Notes under the pieces: model-generated
Told to the model about the DNA's origin: nothing
The model's database searches: none
The model's input: the letters and a program-made list of their open reading frames with translations, nothing else
Source: Lineus longissimus
Lineage: Eukaryota > Nemertea > Pilidiophora > Heteronemertea > Lineidae
Length of the DNA: 64,000 nt
Direction of reading: 5' to 3'
NCBI RefSeq assembly: GCF_910592395.1
Contig: NC_088315.1
Coordinates: forward strand, 18,337,808-18,401,807
Position numbers and translations under genes: made by a program
In this document: in pieces, positions 57,543 through 64,000 of the stretch
Layout: each line of letters starts with the position of its first letter
Position numbering within the stretch: the stretch's first letter is position 1

Positions 57543-57836
57543 CACGATTTCACTACGATGTTTGACAAGAAGGAGCAGTGCGCGAGATAGGCTAATGAGC
57601 AGACTTCCCTCGCTTGAGTTTCGGAAGAATGTTCCATATCGCGCTAAGCTGACCACTGCTGACCATGACAGGCGTGCATTGGACTGGTACAGGTTGGAAC
57701 TGAACATTGAATATGCTGGTGGTGACGCTTTCTGATGAGAAGTTGGTCGTGACTGATGCAGTATCCTTGGACTTGTCCACAGCATCGTTCAATCATTGCT
57801 CTCTGAGCTGCCTTGATTCTGTACCCAAATACTAAG
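57543..57836 (+). repeat. Dispersed repeat R1, copy C (right part only)
   Basis: Starting ACGATTTCACTACGATG, it matches 61402 onward through GACTGGTACAGGTTGG and CACAGCATCGTTCAATC to the hairpin arm. After about 57880 it passes into a TTAA-type MITE end (about 57885-57962). Confidence 0.85.
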
Positions 57837-58203
57837 ACCAAATGCCTGTTGACTGTGCTTTAAGAGAGACTGGCGCCATGCCTAGAGATATGACTGACCC
57901 CTATTGGCAAATTTGTATGACTTTATCTTGCCTACCTAGCTGCTGCCTATAGTCTCCCTTTAACTGCGGAACACTTCAAAGTCGATAAAATGCCATGTTC
58001 CACCTTTTAATGTGTTCAGACTGCCATTTTCAAAATAATCAAGTCAGGACACTGCCTTCTAGTCTCATAATAAATTTTGCTTTCCTCAATATATAATAAC
58101 ATTTCTTCTTCTTCAATGCTTTCATCATTCCAAACTTCTCCTCCTCTGACTTTTACAGGGGTACAGTCATGGCAATCAAAACCCAAATACTGAGACCAAA
58201 TGC

Positions 58204-58267
58204 CTGTTGACTGTGCTTTAAGAGAGACTGGCGCCATGCCTAGTCTCTCTTAAAGCACAGTCAACAG
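58204..58267. repeat. Perfect 26-bp hairpin
   Basis: The arms CTGTTGACTGTGCTTTAAG, then AGAGACT, and AGTCTCT, then CTTAAAGCACAGTCAACAG are exact reverse complements around a 12-nt loop. The flanks are shared with the R1 repeat at 61690-61860. The size is compatible with a small-RNA precursor or a minimal palindromic MITE; nothing here decides. Confidence 0.9.
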
Positions 58268-58630
58268 ACACCAACCCCCTCAGACTCAGAAACCACAAAC
58301 GCCCAACCCTTCCTGCTACCCTAATACTTCTGGGTCCGGTCCTTTTGTTAGAGTGAATAGAGTCGCGGAGTTCCTTTGTTGAAGATTATAGCTAACCGCA
58401 ACCAAACCATTCGAGGACAATACCCGGCTATTGTGTGTGGTCCTTCATTCCTAGGACTTCCATTACCTTTACACCGGGCCCGGCGGCGAAGGGGGCGGTA
58501 GGTTATAGTTAACTTTTAGTTACATAGACGTCCTGTAGATGGCTTTCAGGTCGGTTACTATCGATGATGCATTTTGACTCGACGAAAATGTAAACGCAAA
58601 AACTCCAAAAATGGGGCTGGAAATTTAGTG

Positions 58631-59269
58631 CTAGCTTGACACTTCACCCGAGTAAGTTCGAGTAAAACCCGAGTAAACTTGGTGCTGGAAATATGGGGCT
58701 AGCTTGATTTGGGTATAGAAATTTGGGGCTAGCTTGACACAGCTCAACGATTCGCAGGGAGAGAGAGATTTCCTTATGCGGGTGAAATGGCGACTGAAAC
58801 CACCTCCTTGTATCATCACAAAAGAGTTCTTTTGATAGAAGTTCAGAATAACATACAACTTACAATCAGTATCAGTATCAGCAGTATCTACATCATTTGA
58901 ATACGACTGAATCATAGTCACGCGGATTGCAGAGCCTCCAGCGATTTTTGATTCTGTAACCTGCATAGATTTGGAGAGTTCAGCATCTTTGAAGTATGCG
59001 AGTGTCATATTCCGCCATGTAGTCAGGCGATCACCATAGAATTTAGCATTACACGGGAAATATGCACCTCCTCCGTCTCCGACTACTTCTCCAGCTCCAT
59101 CATTGGACGCGTCATTTCCGTCGGCCCGTTGCCATGAATAATCATAAAACAGGGTTTCCGGTTGTGCGTTCAATTGTCCACTGCTCGTCTTAGTGTTTGG
59201 CTTTTTCGTATTATCCACACTGCGTATTTGCTCTTTCAAAAGTTTGAAATGATTTTCGAAGTCGGCCAT
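58631..59269 (-). CDS. Unrecognised 212-residue ORF
   Basis: I do not recognise this protein. The longest frame in the right-hand 10 kb outside the BEL element, it starts with ATG in a strong context (AAACATGG) and begins MADFENHFKLLKEQIRS. The central part looks globular and coding-like (YFPCNAKFYGDRLTTWRN; KLYVILNFYQKNSFVMIQGG). The last 45 residues derive from short repeats of GGGGCTAGCTTGA in the DNA and are less protein-like, so the true end may be an earlier splice donor. No signal peptide or membrane segment. It could be the first exon of a host gene or a transposon-related protein. Confidence 0.4.
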   Translation of the reverse strand: MADFENHFKLLKEQIRSVDNTKKPNTKTSSGQLNAQPETLFYDYSWQRADGNDASNDGAGEVVGDGGGAYFPCNAKFYGDRLTTWRNMTLAYFKDAELSKSMQVTESKIAGGSAIRVTMIQSYSNDVDTADTDTDCKLYVILNFYQKNSFVMIQGGGFSRHFTRIRKSLSPCESLSCVKLAPNFYTQIKLAPYFQHQVYSGFTRTYSGEVSS

Positions 59270-59566
59270 GTTTGCTCAGCTGTTTACAGAATGTACACGG
59301 GTGCCTAGTGCATCGCACTATGCACTATGCAATCACAGTGCTGGGAGCGCGGGAACGAAGAGTCAGGCCGAGAATAAAATCCGACCAATTAGTAGTGTAA
59401 AACACCTTAAGATATAGTTTAAAATAGTCATATTAGAGGATCTTGGTATACTTTAAATTCGTTTAGTATCGTATTGGAATTGTAAGAGTTCATTACGGTC
59501 ACAAATTTTGAGAAAGTTTATCAGCACATTCCGAGAAGACTTGAGGCGGACGCCATCTTTTTCTTC
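59270..59566. other. Region upstream of the 212-residue ORF
   Basis: It should hold the promoter if the ORF is real. GTGCATCGCACTATGCAC-type short repeats lie at about 59310-59330. No TATA box stands out. Confidence 0.3.
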
Positions 59567-60127
59567 TGCGCATACGCTTTCTACGGAAAATTGAAATGTT
59601 GTGGACGAGTGGTTTCAGGTTTCACGGTAGGATTTTGTCATGGAAACGGGGAAATACACATTGAGACCAATGTACTTTCAAGATTATTGCATTATAAATG
59701 GAACCAGACCGTCGACATCTTGCCACACCCCATGATATTGACGAAATCGTCGTCGAAACGGGCAGTCCCGGACCGATCATGTGGGTGCGCATGCGCACTA
59801 CGGAAAAGTTAGCAGACTGAAAATCTTTTGCGGAATTTTGCCAGTTCAAACCACGATTTTTTCGCGAAAAGAGAAAAATAATCTCTGGCAGCGATGCAGA
59901 TTGTTGTTTAATGCATTTCGATTCGCTCCAGGGTATCGTCACACTTTGATTCGACCCTGTTTTGACGAAATCTCGAACGGAACAGCGGCTACTCTGGGTA
60001 AACATCATCGCGTCCCGCTGAATTGTTTTGGAAAAAGAAAATCTCTCCCCAGGTAAATTGCTGTGCATTGGCGTATACGATTCGCGTGCAAAAATGTCAC
60101 CTGGGTATGGAGGTTTTCTGGTTCCGG
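59567..60127 (+). repeat. Dispersed repeat, copy 2 (partner 26795-27357)
   Basis: See 26795. Changes between the copies include stop-creating substitutions (GACGGA to GACTGA at about 59817), so it is not under shared coding constraint. Confidence 0.85.
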
Positions 60128-61000
60128 GTCAAGTTTTTTTCGTTGACGGTATACACACGCACACTCTAACCATAAAGCTCGCTTAAGAGCTCCCTATTAC
60201 AGTAGTCTCGCGCAGCCGGTCCTTCTTCACTTATTAGTCTGGCGCAAGCCAGGCGTTCTTTGTACTGTTCAAAATTGCCATTTTGGCGTGCAGACTGGGA
60301 CCAATTGGACAGTGTTTGGAGTAAAGCAATTCGTTATCAAGATTGATAAGGAATCCTGATCGTAAGGGGTTAATCAGGCAAGAGTTTGTAAGCACTTCAA
60401 GTGGTATTAATAGATGGTCATCATATTCTGGTATTTAGAATCAATCATTGAATTCATTTTGTACTAAAGAAACAACTATTCTAAAATTCTGTAAGGTTGC
60501 AGAAATCCCAAGTCTGGTGCTATTCGGTAGCATTATTTATTTTAAGACTGGAGTTCTTGCGGCTTTCATTGTAACAAACCTCTAATTTTAAGATTTAGGT
60601 GGTAATTTACCAACTCTTGGTTCGCGCTGTTACTCAAATAGCTTTTATTTTGAAGCTAGGGTTGTTCGGGTTTTTGATATCAAAATACTTAGTTAGGTCG
60701 CTGTTACAATCGTCAGTTTCCAAACTCTTCGCGCTACCAAATCATTGAAAAAATCCATGTAAAGTTGTATCATTTCAACTTGGAATTTTGTGGCAGTGAT
60801 CTCATTGTGATATTTTTAAGTTAGTTTAAGGAAATGACAGAAATATTTGTTGTATTCAGGCCAAATGGCTGTTAAAGTGTTAATTTGATTGTTCAGGTAG
60901 TTGCTCTAGAGATAGATCTCATTCTTCCTTGGAAACTTTGGCTCAATTTCACTGTTAAAGTCACTGTAGTAACTTCTTGGATCTGTTCTCTGACCCTGAC
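60128..61000. other. Intergenic with an R1 fragment
   Basis: 60200-60260 (AGTAGTCTCGCGCA, TTCACTTATTAGTCT, GGCGCAAGCCAGGCG) is a diverged R1 piece. The remaining sequence is AT-rich and unassigned. Confidence 0.45.
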
Positions 61001-61862
61001 CTAGACGCAAGGGCCCAACGCGCCGCGTAGCGGCAAAAAAGCGAAGCTGGCAAAACATTTATAACGGGTCACCGTCACTTATTATTGGACTTATAGCGCA
61101 TTTACGGGGTTGCAACTATTTTGCTTTATAGTGTCACCAGGAAAGAAAAGCATGCGACCTAACGCCGATCTATTTGTATAAAGTGATAATTGGAAGGTAT
61201 ATAGTCGGAAATATCAATAAAATAATCATTCTATGTCGTCTTTAGAGGGCATTTTTGATTGTAAAAAATATATGTGTACGTCACCGGAGTCTCTGCAATG
61301 ATAATTTTATCACAGCAGTCTCGCGCAAGTAGAAGTTCTTTACCTATTAGTTCTTCACTTATTAGTCTCAATGTCTGGCGCAAAGCCAGACGTTTTCCAA
61401 TACGATTTCACTACGATGTTTGACAAGAAGGAGCAGTGCGCGAGATATGCTAATGAGCAGACTTCCCTCGCTTGAGTTTCGGAAGAATGTTCCATATCGC
61501 GCTAAGCTGACCACTGCTGACCATGACAGGCGTGCATTGGACTGGTACAGGTTGGAACTGAACATTGAATATGCTGCATGGTGGTGAAGCTTTCTGATGA
61601 GAAGTTGGCCCGTCGTGACTGATGCAGTATCCTTGGACTTGTCCACAGCATCGTTCAATCCTTGCTCTCTGAGCTGCCTTGATTCTGTACTTACCGAAAT
61701 ACTGAGACCAAATGCCTGTTGACTGTGCTTTAAGAGAGACTGGCGCCATGCCTAGTCTCTCTTATGCCAGTCTCTCTTAAAGCACAGTCAACAGACACCA
61801 ACCCCCTCAGACTCAGAAACCACAAACCCCCAACCCTTCCTGCAACCTTAATACTTCTGGAT
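61001..61862 (+). repeat. Dispersed repeat R1, copy B (longest)
   Basis: It joins in one block the parts found separately at 55585-56120, 57543-57836 and 58190-58335, ending near CCTTAATACTTCTGG. No coding frame is conserved among the copies. Confidence 0.88.
61716..61794. repeat. 29-bp-arm hairpin within R1 copy B
   Basis: The same palindrome as 58204-58267 with three more stem pairs (GACTGGC / GCCAGTC) and a 21-nt loop containing an extra AGTCTCTCTTA. Arms are exact complements by eye. Confidence 0.88.
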
Positions 61863-62264
61863 TTGTGTACACTCAAGTGGTTTTGGCAGTCTGCCCATTT
61901 TAATGTTATTGTTGGCTTCCTGGAAGTTGGCTCTGTGCCAAGTAGGTCAGCTACAATGTAGATTGTATAGTCCAGTCATTTTTAAGAAACACAAAACTGT
62001 TCTGTCTAAAAGTATTTCATTTATTGTCAACTTTTGAAAAGTAACTGAGTCGATTATACTGTAATAATTTCTTGTTGTTGTTGGTAAATAACTCCTGCTC
62101 ATAAAGTTTAAGTTTAGGTAGTAGGCCTTTGCACTTAACTTGGTGCCATGTTTTATATAATTGTAAACTACGTGGACCCAGGGTTCTTTCGGTTTTCTTT
62201 TGGTATCATGCTGGTCTTTCTTTTGGTTACTTGAGGGCAAGTAACGGTCAAAAACTGGGGGAAT
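61863..62264. other. Intergenic, no gene seen
   Basis: AT-rich with no supported feature. Confidence 0.4.
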
Positions 62265-62730
62265 TGTCGGGGAGTAGATTTATCTCGTTTCAATTTAAAC
62301 TGGGTCAACGTGGTCCTATCGTATTTTAAATAATTCCATAATCTTAGGATAGAGGCGCTGCCTCTTTTTACAAATATGTGAAACCGGCGAGCACTGTGAT
62401 TGGCTGATTGATTCACATTTTCACAAGTTCCTTTCCCGTCCCAATAAAAGGGCGCAACGGGGTTCTCGCAGGGGAGTCCGAAGCCGAATTTCACAGAAGA
62501 AAGACCGCAGTCGAGCCTTTGACAGTGCAGCGCACGTGTTTGAAGTGGGCGGAAGTTGCCCAGGTTCTTGTACTAAAATGCATCCATGTGGAGTTACGGA
62601 TGTTGATCTTACTATGTCTTACACCTAGGATCTTGTACTATTAAATTTGTGTAGAGGGAGAAAAGTGTGATACTAAAGCCGAAGGCAGTGTAGCAGACGG
62701 AGTAGTCCTTGTTCGTGATTGTGTTACTTC
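62265..62730 (+). promoter_or_regulatory. Possible promoter or solo LTR
   Basis: A purine-rich CTGGGGGAAT is followed by TGTCGGGGAGTAG, resembling a polypurine tract next to an LTR start. At about 62442 CAATAAAAGGGC resembles a TATA-like box, with a GC-richer stretch downstream. No second LTR, target duplication or right end could be defined, so this is tentative. Confidence 0.2.
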
Positions 62731-63372
62731 AGATACTTGTCTCGTTATGGATTGTCTTCAGCTGGTTGCGACGTGGAATGGATAATGTCTCCCTGGGCTA
62801 TCCCTCTCTGATGTGTTGGAGGACTCAGACTTGCACTTGCAGCACTGTATGGGTGTCTCTTAGATACCGTCGGATCCAAGTAGCATATGCTAGCTACTAA
62901 AGAAAACTCGACTCGATTCGAGGAGGTCACCTTTCCCGTGACATCAATGATAATGATAAATTAATTAATCCTTTTTATAGCACCTCTCCATGGTGGAGTA
63001 CCTTGCTCCTTCGAGGAATTATACCTCCGTATACTCTAGGAGGAATAAATCTTTATTCAAAATACTAGCATAATACCCGTGGCGCGGGTTGTTTTAGGGT
63101 GTTAGCTTACTGTGGGGCCGGGGCAATTTGGGTGAAATGAAATTATATGTCTGGGGGTTGTGATGTTGTCTTGATTTTGATTTGCGTAAAATAGGTCGAT
63201 GTGTGATGTGGAGCACTCCGCGCCGACCCAAGTGTTTACAAACATGACAAATCGAACATGATGATTTGGAGGGATGATTTTCCTCCAAATTACTTACACT
63301 CTAGACGCGTTTTTGGCCAAAACGACCGGGAATAAAATCAAACTCCACCACTTTTCAAAGTGATCTCGACTT
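62731..63372. other. Intergenic, no gene seen
   Basis: Unassigned sequence. Short ORFs without support. Confidence 0.4.
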
Positions 63373-63452
63373 ATTTTGACGAACTATTTCGCGAATGGTG
63401 AAGAGGCAATGGAGTGTTACGAACTTAGTACAACAAATGCCGCGAGCGAGCG
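63373..63452 (-). repeat. Dispersed repeat, inverted relative of 8851-8936
   Basis: ATTTTGACGAACTATTTCGC to AACAAATGCCGCGAGCGAG is the reverse complement of the 8.9-kb copy, but without the 156-bp palindrome at the corresponding point. AAGCCGGAAAAGTATTGGGG at about 63480 matches 8268. Confidence 0.8.
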
Positions 63453-63519
63453 GAAGTGGATGAATGCTTTAAACATATAAGCCGGAAAAGTATTGGGGCC
63501 ACTAGGCCTATACATAATA

Positions 63520-64000
63520 ACTTGACTCAATGTTATTGAACGGCAATGTCACTCAGTCAATCCCATATAGTGTATATTCAAGGCACACAAGTCTCTTTTG
63601 AAAGAATGGCGGGAGTTCACTATTTCGAGAATTATAACACAATACCGTACATCGACAATAGCATTCCGCGAAGATGAGGTCACTGCAGCTGCTGCCCTCT
63701 ATTACCCCATCGCTGAATTACAGGCAATGTCGGACAAACATGCGGTTACGTAATGGGTTCAGGCTTTCTAACTGAGCAGTTAGATTCAATCTGGACATTC
63801 TGGTACATGTCCGAGTGTTGGAAATACTACATAATTGTTCTGAATATTTCTCTCTCTGACTCTATGGTATCATTCATGCTAAAAACAATGCAGGGTCAAA
63901 GATAATTGTCTTTGAAATAAGCTCAAATGCGTAGAAATAAGTGTCGATGTCCGACTGTCACGTGACTAAAACGTCATCAATATCTTATGCAAATGACCTT
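63520..64000. other. Intergenic to the window edge
   Basis: Nothing recognisable. No exon signals could be supported. Confidence 0.4.

Noticed and set aside
62265-62730. Complete second LTR retrotransposon at the right edge
   Set aside because: No gag-pol frame, second LTR or target duplication; only a tentative promoter-like or solo-LTR call is kept.

Overview
This is animal nuclear DNA, with intron-split genes, GT-AG splice sites and long AT-rich non-coding stretches. The repeat load is very high: BEL/Pao, Gypsy and PIF/Harbinger elements, many foldback MITEs, minisatellites and a satellite array. Together with the spliced host genes this suggests a marine invertebrate. I cannot settle the phylum from the sequence.

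Host genes are few. At the left edge are the last two coding exons of UAP1 (UDP-N-acetylglucosamine pyrophosphorylase, + strand, 2274-3724); the rest of the gene lies beyond position 1. At 9732-10642 is a compact three-exon gene model (+ strand) for a 113-residue protein that I do not recognise. At 20788-24710 (- strand) is a complete four-exon SR splicing-factor gene of the SRSF3/SRSF7 type: 304 residues, RRM, CCHC zinc knuckle, a long C-terminal RS domain and an unusual short N-terminal RS segment. A single-exon 212-codon ORF (58631-59269, - strand) may be host or repeat-derived.

The regions between genes are mostly transposon-derived. From 1 to 29 kb there are several MITE families: TTAA-flanked, TA-flanked Tc1/mariner-like, a GTGACCC-type family, a hAT-like CAGTGGCGGAT family, and a 156-bp near-perfect palindrome with a 9-bp target duplication. 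There are also minisatellites of 12, 22, 48, 99 and 156 bp. From 29.4 to 40.4 kb is a nested cluster: a decayed Gypsy pol, three copies of a short PIF/Harbinger element (two head-to-tail, one inverted), and a longer Harbinger element with a HARBI1-type nuclease gene and an opposing Myb/SANT partner gene.

From about 40.46 to 46.67 kb lies a tandem array of about 36 copies of a ~176-bp satellite. A complete, apparently very young BEL/Pao retrotransposon (46671-53743; identical 191-bp LTRs, 5-bp GGGGA target duplication, one 1900-codon ORF) is inserted at the right-hand edge of this array. From 53.8 to 64 kb the DNA is mainly mobile-element debris: foldback elements, a segmentally duplicated dispersed repeat, and two near-perfect hairpins.

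The Harbinger nuclease and its SANT partner would work as a pair. The BEL polyprotein carries all functions needed for its own cycle. The other elements look non-autonomous.
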